Assembly: GCA_023421955.1 (NCBI GenBank)
Contig: JAEZSE010000029.1
Location: 1 to 64,000 of the forward strand
Reading direction: 5' to 3'
Length of the DNA: 64,000 nucleotides
Source: Bacillota bacterium
GTDB lineage: Bacteria > Bacillota > Clostridia > Christensenellales > UMGS416
This document shows positions 25,408-34,189 of this stretch, in pieces. The notes beneath the pieces are model-generated. The model was not told the origin of the DNA. It ran no database searches and was given only the letters and a program-made list of their open reading frames with translations. Made by a program: the position numbers and the translations under genes. Numbering within the stretch: the stretch's first letter is position 1; each line of letters begins with the position of its first letter.

Positions 25408-25683
25408 ATGGACATCCGGTTTATCAACATCGGTTTTGGCAACATTGTGAGCGCCAACCGCATGATCGCCATCGTAAGCCCCGATTCGGCCCCGATCAAG
25501 CGCATCATCCAGGAAGCCAGAGATGGCGGCAGGCTCATTGACGCCACTTATGGCCGCCGCACCCGCGCTGTGATTATCATGGACAGCGAGCATGTGATCC
25601 TGTCTGCCGTGCAGCCGGAGACAGTGGCCAACCGCCTCGAGAGTGACACCAAACTGGATGTGGAAGACGAAGAGGAGTCCTGA
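25408..25683 (+). CDS. remA: RemA/DUF370 family DNA-binding regulator
   Basis: A 91-residue protein with the DUF370 core [10 protein letters not shown] and [18 protein letters not shown]. In B. subtilis RemA is a ring-forming DNA-binding protein that activates biofilm-matrix and osmoprotection genes; the conserved Arg-rich RRTRAVI loop contacts DNA. It sits between yicC and gmk exactly as in Bacilli and Clostridia. The last base of its stop is the first base of the gmk ATG. The acidic C-terminal tail is usual. Confidence 0.94.
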   Translation: MDIRFINIGFGNIVSANRMIAIVSPDSAPIKRIIQEARDGGRLIDATYGRRTRAVIIMDSEHVILSAVQPETVANRLESDTKLDVEDEEES

Positions 25684-26303
25684 TGACGCATAAAGGCCTG
25701 TTGTTGGTTGTGTCCGGCCCTTCCGGCGCCGGCAAGTCCACCGTCTGCAAGCGGCTGCGCACTGAAATGCCCGGCCTGGCCCTGTCCATTTCGGTCACGA
25801 CACGGCAGCCCCGTGCTCATGAGGAGGAGGGAGTCAACTACTTCTTCCGCACCGGTGAGCAGTTTCAAGAGATGCTGGTCAACGGTGAGCTACTGGAGCA
25901 CGCCGATGTCTACGGAGCCCGCTACGGCACGCCGGCGCAGTATGTGTTCGAGCGCATGGCCGAGGGCCGTGACGTGTTGCTGGAAATTGAAATGCAGGGT
26001 GCGCTGCAGGTTAAAAAGAATTTTCCCGAGGGCGTATTCATCTTTGTGGTGCCGCCCTCGATGAATGAGCTCAAAGCCCGGATCACCAAGCGGGGCAGCG
26101 AAACCCCCGAAAGCCTGCTGCGGCGGTTCCGCAGCGCTTATCAGGAGCTGGGTTATCTGGATGAATACCACTATTTGGTTCTCAACGAGGATGTTGACCA
26201 GGCGGTGCTGCGCATCAAGGCGATCATCAACGCCGAGAAGTGCCGCGTGAGCCGCAATCTCGATTTAAAAAACGCTCTATTGGAGGAGGCTGATCCCACA
26301 TGA
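25683..26303 (+). CDS. gmk: Guanylate kinase
   Basis: A 206-residue GMP kinase. It has the P-loop GPSGAGKST, SVTTRQPRAHEEEGVNYFF (GMP-binding) and EIEMQGALQVKK. It converts GMP or dGMP to the diphosphate in the cytoplasm. Start and stop are coupled to remA (one-base overlap) and rpoZ (four-base overlap), so the proteins are made from one message. Confidence 0.97.
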   Translation: MTHKGLLLVVSGPSGAGKSTVCKRLRTEMPGLALSISVTTRQPRAHEEEGVNYFFRTGEQFQEMLVNGELLEHADVYGARYGTPAQYVFERMAEGRDVLLEIEMQGALQVKKNFPEGVFIFVVPPSMNELKARITKRGSETPESLLRRFRSAYQELGYLDEYHYLVLNEDVDQAVLRIKAIINAEKCRVSRNLDLKNALLEEADPT

Positions 26304-26506
26304 TGTACCCACCGCTGGATGAACTGATGGAAAAGGTAGACAACCGCTACACCCTGGTCGTGGAGACCGCCAAACGCGCCCGCCAACTGGTGGACGGCGC
26401 ACCCAAGCTTTCCAAGGCCAGTGTGGACAAACCCGTCACGATCGCCGTGAGGGAGATCCACGAGGGCAAGATCAAGTACGAGAGGCCATTTGACGGGTAC
26501 AAGTAG
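26300..26506 (+). CDS. rpoZ: RNA polymerase omega subunit
   Basis: A 68-residue omega subunit: MYPPLDELMEKVDNRYTLV and the helix TAKRARQLVDGA are typical, and the C-terminus carries the VREIHEGKIKY segment seen in Clostridia. Omega helps fold and hold the beta' subunit. It overlaps the gmk stop by four bases. Confidence 0.95.
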   Translation: MMYPPLDELMEKVDNRYTLVVETAKRARQLVDGAPKLSKASVDKPVTIAVREIHEGKIKYERPFDGYK

Positions 26507-26517
26507 CTCTCAATGTA

Positions 26518-26541
26518 TGGGCCGGCCTCTGTGCCGGCCCA
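26518..26541 (+). other. Hairpin between rpoZ and coaBC
   Basis: TGGGCCGGC-CTCTGT-GCCGGCCCA: a 9-bp perfect stem with no T-tract. It could stabilise the rpoZ 3' end or attenuate weakly within the operon. It lies about 18 bases before the coaBC start. Confidence 0.5.
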
Positions 26542-26558
26542 ATGAATTTGGGGTGAGA

Positions 26559-27767
26559 ATGATGGACGGTGTCACCATTGTCGTAGGCATCACCGGCGGC
26601 ATTGCCGCCTATAAGGCCGCCGAGCTTGTGAGCAGGCTTAAAAAGGAAAGCTTCACCGTGCACGTGGTGATGACCCATAACGCCACGAAGTTCATCACGC
26701 CGCTCACCCTGGAGACGCTTTCCGGCAACCCTGTCACAGTGGACACCTTTTTGAGGGACCGCCCCTGGGAAGTGGAGCATGTGGCGCTGGCCAAAATGGC
26801 GGACCTTGTGGTGATCGCGCCAGCCACCGCCAATGTGATCGGCAAGCTGGCTTGCGGCATCGCCGATGACATGCTCACGACCACCGTGATGGCTACTCAT
26901 GCGCCCATACTCATTGCCCCGGCGATGAACACCGGCATGTATGAGAACACCGTGGTGCAAGAGAACATTGACCGGCTCAAGGCTCGCGGCTATCATTTTG
27001 TAGGCCCTGGCCACGGCCGGCTTGCCTGCGGCGACGTGGGAGCCGGGCGCATGAGCGAGGTGGACGAGATCCACAGCATGATCACTGACATCCTGGGTGT
27101 GAAGAAGACGCTGGCTGGCCGCCGCATCCTGGTGACCGCAGGACCCACCCGCGAGGCTATCGATCCGGTGCGATACATCACCAACCGTTCTTCCGGTAAA
27201 ATGGGCTATGCTCTGGCAGAGGAGGCCATGCGCCGCGGGGCGGATGTGGTGCTGCTCTCCGGGCCGGTGAGCCTGACACCGCCCATCGGCGTGGAAGTGG
27301 TCAACATCGTTGAGACGCGGGAGCTTTATGAAGAGGCCGTGCGGCGCTTTTCTTCCTGCGACGCGGCGATCATGGCCGGTGCGCCCGCCGATTACAGGCC
27401 TGAAACGGTGGCGGATCAAAAGATCAAGAAAACCAATCAAGGCGAAGGCGTCACGTTGAAGTTGGTGGAAAACGCTGACATTGCCGCGCAATTGGGGCGG
27501 ATGAAGCAACCTGGCCAGGTGTTGGTTGTCTATGCTGCCGAGACTGAGAACCTGCTGGATCATGCCAGGGCCAAGCTCATGAAGAAGAATGCTGACCTTG
27601 CCGTAGCCAATGACGTGACCGAGCCCGGTGCTGGGTTTGATTCTGACACCAACAAGGTTTCCATTGTGACGCAGGAGGAAACGGTCAGCCTGCCGATGAT
27701 GACCAAGGCAGAGGTGGCCGGGGTGATACTCGACAGGGTGGAGAGGTTGTTGAACGTACGAGCATGA
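26559..27767 (+). CDS. coaBC: CoaBC, phosphopantothenoylcysteine decarboxylase/synthase
   Basis: A 402-residue bifunctional coenzyme A enzyme. The N-terminal flavoprotein half (CoaC) has VGITGGIAAYK, PAMNTGMYEN and the Cys-containing GRLACGDVGAGRM; the C-terminal half (CoaB) starts about residue 190 with ILVTAGPTREAIDPVRYITNRSSGKMGYALA and ends with the KNADLAVANDV lysine region. The start at 26559 follows GGGGTGAG. In the Bacillus order priA would follow directly; here accessory genes intervene. Confidence 0.96.
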   Translation: MMDGVTIVVGITGGIAAYKAAELVSRLKKESFTVHVVMTHNATKFITPLTLETLSGNPVTVDTFLRDRPWEVEHVALAKMADLVVIAPATANVIGKLACGIADDMLTTTVMATHAPILIAPAMNTGMYENTVVQENIDRLKARGYHFVGPGHGRLACGDVGAGRMSEVDEIHSMITDILGVKKTLAGRRILVTAGPTREAIDPVRYITNRSSGKMGYALAEEAMRRGADVVLLSGPVSLTPPIGVEVVNIVETRELYEEAVRRFSSCDAAIMAGAPADYRPETVADQKIKKTNQGEGVTLKLVENADIAAQLGRMKQPGQVLVVYAAETENLLDHARAKLMKKNADLAVANDVTEPGAGFDSDTNKVSIVTQEETVSLPMMTKAEVAGVILDRVERLLNVRA

Positions 27768-27818
27768 TTTGACGGGTGCGATTCACAATAAACCGGGCAT
27801 CATTGAAGGAGTATAGTC

Positions 27819-28241
27819 ATGCAGATTCGTCCCTACATCACGTTTCATGGAGAATGCCAACAAGCCATTGAGCTTTATTCCAAGGCATTTAGGGCGGAAT
27901 CTGTCAAGACGCTTCGTTTTTCGGAGCTGCCCAAGCATCCGGGCGGGCCGGAAATTCCTTCTCACCAGCTTGAATGGGTCGTGCAGGCCACCTTGCCCAT
28001 GGGCGATAACTTCATTCGTCTCTCCGACACCATCGGGGAATTGAATGACGCACCTTCTGAGCGGGTAGCCATCGCCGTGGAGTGTGAAGAGGAGCTTGTT
28101 CGCCACGCATTTGCAGTGTTGGAGGAGGATGGGGAGGTGGGCATCCCGCTGCAGCGCACCTTTTTCAGCCCCTGCCATGGCGTAGTGTTTGATAAGTTCG
28201 GTGTGATGTGGAATTTCGTGGCGCAGGATGGCGGTCGTTAG
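27819..28241 (+). CDS. PhnB-like VOC family protein
   Basis: A 140-residue protein with the PhnB/DUF1338-like VOC layout: PYITFHGECQQAIELYSKAF at the N-terminus, MGDNFIRLSD in the middle and WGV-type ending (here FDKFGVMWNFVAQ). Such proteins are common in Firmicutes without known substrate. A GAAGGAG site precedes the ATG. It is the first gene of the block that interrupts the coaBC-priA order and is closed by its own terminator. Confidence 0.82.
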   Translation: MQIRPYITFHGECQQAIELYSKAFRAESVKTLRFSELPKHPGGPEIPSHQLEWVVQATLPMGDNFIRLSDTIGELNDAPSERVAIAVECEEELVRHAFAVLEEDGEVGIPLQRTFFSPCHGVVFDKFGVMWNFVAQDGGR

Positions 28242-28254
28242 TTAGTTTCCACGA

Positions 28255-28287
28255 AAAGGGGCTCTCCTGTTAAGGAAAGCCCCTTTA
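28255..28287 (+). terminator. Terminator after the PhnB-like gene
   Basis: AAAGGGGCT ... AGCCCCTTT, a 9-bp stem extended by TCCT/AGGA around loop GTTA. The T-run is short (TTTAGCTTAT), so strength is moderate. It would end any transcript running in from coaBC. Confidence 0.7.
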
Positions 28288-28354
28288 GCTTATATATTCA
28301 TGACCAATCATCCAGCTTCTAAATCGGAAGAAAGTAAATGAGCTCCTGTGAGAT

Positions 28355-28763
28355 TCATGTGGAGTATATGATCTGTTTATATGCATTGAATGTGGTAAAC
28401 CACTCTTCATTTGATCGATCATTGGGTTCATCTTCAAGTTCCTCATCAAAATCATCACACCAATCGAAACTATATTTGAACTTATCATGTTCAATCAAGT
28501 CTTTGATAACATCCGCAATGCGTTCCCGGCTGATTTCATCAACAGAGGATTCGTTTGGTGATGAACCTGTAATTTCCACCCAAACACTCGCCGGTTTGTT
28601 GAAACTCTCCAATGGATGTTTGTATGTTTTTGAAAGTTTCAAATATGGCCGCCCATCTCGTTTTGTTATCAAATTCCACTATTACATTTGTAAACTCGTC
28701 ATACTTATCCCATGTGCCTTCCTCGAAATACTCTGCTTCGATCCAGATTGTGTACTGGCTCAT
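28355..28763 (-). pseudogene. Unknown gene split by a frameshift
   Basis: Two overlapping frames on the minus strand join into one plausible protein of about 135 residues. The first runs from MSQYTIWIEAEYFEEGTW (ATG at 28763, with a GGAG site) to about VIVEF; the second continues as ITKRDGRPYLKLSKTYKHP and ends at 28355. The switch falls at TTTGAT near 28672-28675, where removing one T restores the frame. The C-terminal part is acidic (DDFDEELEDEPND). I do not recognise the family; small acidic proteins of this sort are sometimes immunity proteins, which is only a guess. A sequencing error could also explain the shift. Confidence 0.5.
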
Positions 28764-28819
28764 AGGAATCTCCTTTAGTAGGCTGACGTGATAGGAATTC
28801 TATGATGCGGCTAGTATTT

Positions 28820-29377
28820 TTAAGAAAACAAATACGCCCCGAAATAGGTCACTGTATTCTTCCCGTTGATATAGTTCATCCCCGCCAATTCGGCCAATTT
28901 GCTCACATAGATTCCGTAAGCCTCCAGTGACGCCAACGCGCGGTCAGGATGCACGCAGGGCAAGTCCTGCCGTTTGGCGCATGTTTCACAGATTACACAG
29001 CCACCGGCGGAAAGCTGGAGAATGTCACTTTCACCGATGGCTTCCCGCACCGCATCGGTGATGCGGTCGGTCACTTCCCGATGCCGCCGGAGCGCCGCCA
29101 TCATCCCCTCAAAGTCATAGGAATCTTCCAGCACCGATACGGTCTGAAAGACCAGCGCGTGTTTATATTGCCTGGCTTTTACGATCAGTTCGTCGATGGG
29201 GCCCACGTCCGGCGGGCAGGTCCAGTTCTTGCCATAATTTCCACAGGTATTGGCCGCGCAGGCCTGTCGGAGGCTTGGGTCGAAAGGGATGAGTTCCGCG
29301 GGGATGACGGATGCCTTATATGCGCCTTGCGCCACAGCCATATCTGAAAGTGCTTCTTTGCTATCCTTGCTTAGCAA
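28820..29377 (-). CDS. DUF2284 predicted metal-binding protein
   Basis: A protein of about 185 residues with the cysteine pattern of DUF2284: CAANTCGNYGKNWTCPP near residue 40, GGCVICETCAKRQDLPC near residue 125, then HPDRALASLEAYGI. The eight or so Cys suggest iron-sulfur or zinc binding; family members are frequent in anaerobes with corrinoid or redox metabolism. The start is uncertain: a TTG at 29377 or an ATG at 29341 (MAVAQGAYKAS) would both fit. An inverted repeat (29374-29381 with 29402-29409) surrounds the start region. Confidence 0.82.
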   Translation of the reverse strand: MLSKDSKEALSDMAVAQGAYKASVIPAELIPFDPSLRQACAANTCGNYGKNWTCPPDVGPIDELIVKARQYKHALVFQTVSVLEDSYDFEGMMAALRRHREVTDRITDAVREAIGESDILQLSAGGCVICETCAKRQDLPCVHPDRALASLEAYGIYVSKLAELAGMNYINGKNTVTYFGAYLFS

Positions 29378-29409
29378 TGCTGTTTGCCGCCTCTCCCGTG
29401 TAGCATTGC
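29374..29409. repeat. Inverted repeat at the DUF2284 start
   Basis: GCAATGCT (29374-29381) and AGCATTGC (29402-29409) are perfect 8-bp inverted copies around a 20-base GC-rich loop. In the minus-strand message it would fold over the TTG start and hide it, so it may control translation or mark an operator. Confidence 0.45.
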
Positions 29410-29496
29410 CAACATGATACCACGATCACAGGGAGAATGACAGCCAACCGGATTGTGTCTGGCTTGACTGATGTCGCGAAGGCGTCGGGGAATCCG

Positions 29497-30513
29497 CTAA
29501 TCCATGCCTAGTTGAAAGCGATATACAGTATCAAAGTCCCTGTTGAGCACCAGGCTCACCTTGCCGCTTTTCAAGTGGTAGACCACAGACCAAAGTGTTC
29601 CCTCCTGCGAGATGCGAGACAGCAACTCAAACGCTTCTCCTTCTGTGAGGATGCCTTGGGATTTTGCCAGTGCCTGCTCCGCCAGGTCATAACGATCCTG
29701 CCCGACGCCCTCCCTTGTGGGGCTTGCCACGATGTAGTTTGTAGCGACCTGCCATGGGTTATTGCTTCTGGTAACCACCGTTTCACCATTGATGAATTCC
29801 AGGATTGCTGAACTGCCTGTGCTGTCGGCGATCATGAAATGGGCTGCTCCTTCTTGAAACCGGATGTTGTAACCCTTGATCACCGCAATCGCCTCCTCCA
29901 CCGTGGTGGCGTTGTCCAGCACCAGGCGGACGCCAGCCACCTCATCAATGGTTTCTTTGGCTGGGTCGTTGGCCGGTTCAGCATGGGGCACGGAGAGGAT
30001 GGCCAACGCTACACCATGCTCGTTCATGCCGTCGATGGTCACCCTTGGTGCATGCAACAGCGCGCGATCCTCCTTGGTTGACCCGGTGGGAAGCCTGTCA
30101 CCCCGATACCCCAGATAAAACAGATCGCAGATCGCCAAGGTGGCCTGTTTGCCAGGGGCGCCTGTTTTCACCATCGCAATGGGGTGGCCGGTCAGTGTGT
30201 AATCCAGGTTCCGGCAGAGAATCGGCTCGCCGTTTTCGTCTGTGGCCAGGAAACTGCTGCAGAGCATATCCTCGCCATTGCCATGCAGGTTTGGGCTGTC
30301 CACGGTGTAATCAAGGTGATAATCACCGTAGTAAGTCATGGAATAGAGTGGGTAATCAGCCAGCTTTTTCAAGCTCGTGATGGTGCGTGCTTCGTTGATT
30401 GGTGGCAGCATAAGTGTAACGGCGATTGCCAATGCCACAAGAATGCCAGAAAGGAGGAACCACTTTATTGTCTTACGGTTTTTCCTGACGGTGGTCGCGT
30501 TCTGCGCTTCCAT
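29497..30513 (-). CDS. Membrane-anchored C45/choloylglycine-hydrolase-type amidase
   Basis: A 338-residue Ntn-hydrolase-like protein. An N-terminal membrane anchor (about residues 18-38, WFLLSGILVALAIAVTLML) is followed by an extracytoplasmic domain with LCSSFLATDENGEPILCRNLDY; the Cys opening this segment is the likely nucleophile, as in acyl-CoA:6-APA acyltransferase and penicillin V or bile-salt amidases. GMNEHGVALAIL and a late SNNPWQVATNY fit the same fold. The start at 30513 has GGAGG 8 bases upstream. Because a leader precedes the Cys, the mature nucleophile would need processing or this family member may keep the leader. Substrate unknown. Confidence 0.75.
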   Translation of the reverse strand: MEAQNATTVRKNRKTIKWFLLSGILVALAIAVTLMLPPINEARTITSLKKLADYPLYSMTYYGDYHLDYTVDSPNLHGNGEDMLCSSFLATDENGEPILCRNLDYTLTGHPIAMVKTGAPGKQATLAICDLFYLGYRGDRLPTGSTKEDRALLHAPRVTIDGMNEHGVALAILSVPHAEPANDPAKETIDEVAGVRLVLDNATTVEEAIAVIKGYNIRFQEGAAHFMIADSTGSSAILEFINGETVVTRSNNPWQVATNYIVASPTREGVGQDRYDLAEQALAKSQGILTEGEAFELLSRISQEGTLWSVVYHLKSGKVSLVLNRDFDTVYRFQLGMD

Positions 30514-30691
30514 GTTGAAGTCCCTCCATTTCAAATAATCTCACCAACATCATTCGATGCCTATTGAGATAATCCTGCTAATATTACGATTTTGTAATTA
30601 TGTTCGCCATCATGCCATTCTTTGTTGTTTTCTGATATGATGTTAGGTATTGAGCGTAGATTGCTGCGTTAATCGATACGGAGGCCTCCCT

Positions 30692-32989
30692 TTGCCCACC
30701 CTCTTTGCAGAAGTCATTGTGGACATCGCCCACGCCGACGTGGACCGCGTGTTTGACTACATCATCCCTGATTCGCTGCCCGGCGTGGTGCCCGGCAGCC
30801 GCGTGCGCGTGCCCTTTGGCCCCGGGCGCGTGGAGGGCTTTGTGATGGCCGTGAAGGGCAGCTCCAATGTGCCGTCGAGCAAGATGAAGGCCATCGAAAA
30901 GCTGCTGGACGAAACCCCGGCGCTGCTGCCGGAGCTGGTGGAGCTTGCCGCCTGGATGAAAACGCGTTATCACTGCCGGCTGATTGACGGACTTCGCGTG
31001 ATGCTGCCTGCGGAAATGCGGGGCGGCAGGGTGGCTGAGAAGAACGAAAAGGTTGCTTCGCTGCTGGTTTCGCCGGAGGAGGCGGGCCGGGCGATGGCCG
31101 CGATGGGCCGGGCTCCCTGTCAGGCCGAGACGATGAACTATCTTTTGATGGCCGGAGGCGCGGTGAGCGCCTCGGTGCTGGCTGAGGAGGCGGGGACAAC
31201 GGCGGCCACGCTGGATGCCCTCGTGAAAAAGGGCTTGATCGAGCTCAATGAGCGGCGCGTGTGGCGCAGGCCTATGTCGGTGGAGGCCGGCCGCGATGTG
31301 CTGAAGGAACCCACCGACGAGCAGCGGCAGGTGCTTGCCACTCTGCTGGCGGCGATGGACGGAGCATATGCCGCAACTGTAGCCGGAAGCGTGGGCGCCG
31401 AAGGCAAAAGTGCAGGTGAAACCTGCTATTTGCTGCATGGTGTGACCGGCTGCGGCAAGACAGAGGTGTATATGCAGTGCGCCGCCAGGGCGCTGGAGTT
31501 GGGCCGCACGGTGCTGATCCTGGTGCCGGAGATCGCCCTCACGCCGCAGATGACGCAGCGTTTCGCCGCCCGCTTCGGCCCGCTGGCCGCGGTGCTGCAC
31601 AGCAGGCTTTCCGCGGGGGAGCGCTACGACGAGTGGGTGCGCATCCGCCAGGGCACCGCCCGCGTGGTGATCGGCGCCCGCTCGGCGGTGTTCGCGCCGG
31701 TGGAGAACCTTGGCTTTGTGGTGGTGGATGAGGAGCACGAGACAAGCTTCCGCAGCGAGCACCCGCCCCGCTATGATGCGCTGGAGATTGCCCGCCGCAG
31801 GGCGCAAGCTCATGGTGCAGTCTATGTGGCCGGCAGCGCCACGCCCTCTGTGGCGAGCTACCACGAGGCGGAGCGGGGTGGTTTGAAGCTGCTCAAAATG
31901 ACCCGGCGCATCGGCTCGGCCACGCTGCCGGAGGTGGAGATTGTGGATTTGCGCACCGAGCTTGCCACCGGTAACCGGGGCGTGATGAGCCGGAGACTGG
32001 TGGAGGAGATGGACGCTTGTCTCAAGTCCGGCGGCCAGGCGATGTTGCTCTTGAACCGCCGGGGCCACTCCAAGTTTGTGTCCTGCCGCGCCTGTGGCTA
32101 CGTAGCTGCCTGTGCGCTGTGCGACGTGCCGATCACCTATCACAGCAGCGGGGAAAAGATGAAATGCCACTATTGCGGTACCGAGCAGGACATCCCGAAA
32201 ACATGCCCCCAGTGCGGCAGCGCCTACATCCGCTTCTTCGGTGATGGCACCCAAAAACTGGAGGAGGAAATGCGCGAACGTTTCCCCAATGTGCCGGTGT
32301 TGCGCATGGATGCCGACACAACCCGCAAGAAAGACGGCCACTTCCTGCTGCTGGAGAAATTCCGCCGTGGCGAGGCACGGGTGCTGGTGGGCACCCAAAT
32401 GATCGCCAAGGGCCTTGACTTCCCCGATGTCACATTGGTGGGCGTGCTTGCTGCCGACGCCCAGCTCTATATGCCCGACTACCGCAGTGCTGAGCGGGCT
32501 TATCAGCTGATGGCGCAGGTGGCTGGCCGGGCCGGCCGGGCCCACCGGCCAGGCAAGGTGCTGATCCAGACCTATTCCGTCAGCCATTATGCCGTGCAGG
32601 CCGCAGCCCGCCACGACTTCCTTGCCTTCTACAAGGAGGAGTTGGAGATCCGCCGGGCCAGCCAGTTCCCACCCTTCACCAGGCTCATGAGGGCGCTGTT
32701 TGTGAGCGAGGATGAAAAGGCAGCAATATTTGATGCCAAGCGGGCTTATGAGGAACTGGAGCTTTTCCTGAGCCTCTATCCCGATTATCAAAAGCAGGTG
32801 CTGCTGATGGAGCTCACGCCGGCGCCACTTGCCCGCATCAACGCCCGGTTTCGCCACCAGCTGGTGCTGAAAGTGTGGCCGGAGCCCTATGGTCGGGCCA
32901 TTGAGGATGCGTTGGCTGAGATTGTAACGAAAGCGCAGCCCAGCGGATCGGTGGCATCGCTGGAGGTTGATCCGGTGAGTATGATGTAG
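30692..32989 (+). CDS. priA: Primosomal protein N' (PriA helicase)
   Basis: A 765-residue replication-restart helicase. Visible are Walker A GVTGCGKTEVYM, Walker B VVDEEHE, and the zinc-binding insert with eight Cys (CRACGYVAACALC ... CHYCGTEQDIPKTCPQC). The N-terminal 3' DNA-binding domain starts LPTLFAEVIVD. I choose the TTG at 30692, with CGGAGG six bases upstream; another TTG at 30650 would extend it by 14 residues without such a site. The 3' end is duplicated 840 bases downstream. Confidence 0.95.
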   Translation: MPTLFAEVIVDIAHADVDRVFDYIIPDSLPGVVPGSRVRVPFGPGRVEGFVMAVKGSSNVPSSKMKAIEKLLDETPALLPELVELAAWMKTRYHCRLIDGLRVMLPAEMRGGRVAEKNEKVASLLVSPEEAGRAMAAMGRAPCQAETMNYLLMAGGAVSASVLAEEAGTTAATLDALVKKGLIELNERRVWRRPMSVEAGRDVLKEPTDEQRQVLATLLAAMDGAYAATVAGSVGAEGKSAGETCYLLHGVTGCGKTEVYMQCAARALELGRTVLILVPEIALTPQMTQRFAARFGPLAAVLHSRLSAGERYDEWVRIRQGTARVVIGARSAVFAPVENLGFVVVDEEHETSFRSEHPPRYDALEIARRRAQAHGAVYVAGSATPSVASYHEAERGGLKLLKMTRRIGSATLPEVEIVDLRTELATGNRGVMSRRLVEEMDACLKSGGQAMLLLNRRGHSKFVSCRACGYVAACALCDVPITYHSSGEKMKCHYCGTEQDIPKTCPQCGSAYIRFFGDGTQKLEEEMRERFPNVPVLRMDADTTRKKDGHFLLLEKFRRGEARVLVGTQMIAKGLDFPDVTLVGVLAADAQLYMPDYRSAERAYQLMAQVAGRAGRAHRPGKVLIQTYSVSHYAVQAAARHDFLAFYKEELEIRRASQFPPFTRLMRALFVSEDEKAAIFDAKRAYEELELFLSLYPDYQKQVLLMELTPAPLARINARFRHQLVLKVWPEPYGRAIEDALAEIVTKAQPSGSVASLEVDPVSMM
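32948..32987 (+). repeat. Direct repeat, left copy (priA 3' end)
   Basis: Forty bases ending in GATCCGGTGAGTATGATGT, the last codons and stop of priA. It matches 33830-33869 at 37 of 40 positions in the same orientation. Confidence 0.85.
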
Positions 32990-33829
32990 GTTATTTTCTT
33001 TTTGATTGATGGGAAGGGTACGGAACGCAGCCCCTACTAAGAATTCATTAATGAAGTATTGATCTAGTAATAATTATGTGCATCTTGATGCGGTATATGG
33101 AAAATAGAATTATGAAAGGTATAATAACATGATTAGTTCTAAGGATCTAATGTTAAATGATATATTTTACACAACAGGGTTTGAAACAACACGAATCCCT
33201 TATGAAGTTTTATATGGGTTTAGAACAATAAAACCAGAACATAAGAGTATTCAGAGTTGGCTTGAAGCAGAGCATAAAATCAATCTTGAATATGTATATA
33301 AAGGAAAGATAATAAATGTTGAACATGGGCACTATTTGGAAGGAGTAAATTTATGTATTAGCAAAAAAACAGAAATTCCTAATAATACAGAACAGATTAG
33401 AAAAGAACTAAATGCTCGTTTTATGTTTAGTGGAATAGACACGACTGAACATAAAGAATGGGGAATTACTCCAGAGGAATAAATTATTTTCATCATTTCA
33501 GAGGATGAGTTAAGAAGGAGTGTAGATAATTTCATCTATAGTAAAATGAGGAATAAAGTTCATCTGTTCGGTGCAAGATTGGAGTTTACAAGCTATAATT
33601 TTGCACAGCAGCATAAAGAAACCTATGAATATCGCGTTTGTTACGAAAATCAAAATAAACTGGATAGACATAACAACAATAACGTCAACCAAAGAATTAT
33701 GGAATATTTTGTTATGTTGATTTCCGAGAATAACTATATGGGTATTTATAATGATTTCTCTCCAGATTTAGTGTTTATCGTTAAGGGTTAATTTGATACA
33801 GGGGTTTAATGTTGAAATGTTGTTGGTGG
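32988..33829 (+). mobile_element. AT-rich island between duplicated priA ends
   Basis: The 842 bases between the direct repeats are much richer in A and T than the flanking operon and hold one broken gene. The duplicated gene end recalls integration into the 3' end of a gene, where an attachment site is restored. There is no integrase, so it would be a remnant, or the product of recombination between a native and an imported priA end. Codon use in the enclosed gene (many AAT, ATA, AAA) differs sharply from neighbours. Confidence 0.6.
33129..33791 (+). pseudogene. AT-rich unknown gene interrupted by one in-frame stop
   Basis: A first frame of 117 codons (MISSKDLMLNDIFYTTGFE onward) ends at a TAA at 33480-33482. 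The same frame then stays open for another 102 codons (IIFIISEDELRRSVDNFIY onward) to 33791. Both parts share base composition and charge pattern, so the ancestor was probably one 220-residue protein. I do not recognise it. The first half may still be made; the second half has an internal ATG at 33546 but no good ribosome site. It is the only gene in the island. Confidence 0.55.
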
Positions 33830-33869
33830 TCGGTGGCGTCGTTGGAGGTAGATCCGGTGAGTATGATGT
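33830..33869 (+). repeat. Direct repeat, right copy (priA 3' end duplicate)
   Basis: The second copy of the priA 3' end, 37 of 40 bases identical to 32948-32987. Differences are at repeat positions 9, 13 and 21. It is not part of any gene here. Confidence 0.85.
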
Positions 33870-33890
33870 GAGTCGTGATTGTCTGAGCTT

Positions 33891-33976
33891 GTTACAGGGG
33901 GCGGTATGGAACCCCGCCCCGATAAAAGAACCAATGTACGCATCACTGCGGGGTTCCATACCCGCCCCAGTGAAAC
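33891..33976. repeat. Inverted repeat upstream of def
   Basis: Arms 33891-33917 and 33948-33976 share GGCGG-TATGGAACCCCGC and its complement around a 30-base loop. The 398 bases between the island gene and def hold this element, the right direct repeat, and no gene. It resembles the small GC-rich palindromes elsewhere in the window but is a different sequence. Confidence 0.65.
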
Positions 33977-34189
33977 CCTGACAGGCTGCCGCATTCTCTA
34001 TGTTTCCTTTACACCATCGAGACTCGCGTTGAAAATGTGGTCATTCCACCCATTTTGTTCATTCTTTTCGCCAATACACAGGCATTTCACGCTCTCACAG
34101 TGGCGGCAACGCGCATTTTATGATAATATATCTCTGTTTAGGCAATATTTCAGATGTGAATGCCAATCCTATATTGGAGGGTGAATCCA

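Noticed and set aside
26518..26541. Terminator between rpoZ and coaBC
   Set aside because: A strong stem but no T-tract on either side; the operon probably continues.
30584..32857. A 757-codon open frame on the minus strand opposite priA
   Set aside because: It is the antisense of priA, is rich in His, Gln and Arg as expected for the complement of GC-rich coding sequence, and has no ribosome site or recognisable domain.
33546..33791. A separate 81-codon gene in the island
   Set aside because: It has no ribosome site and lies in the same frame as the gene before the TAA, so it is better read as the second half of one broken gene.
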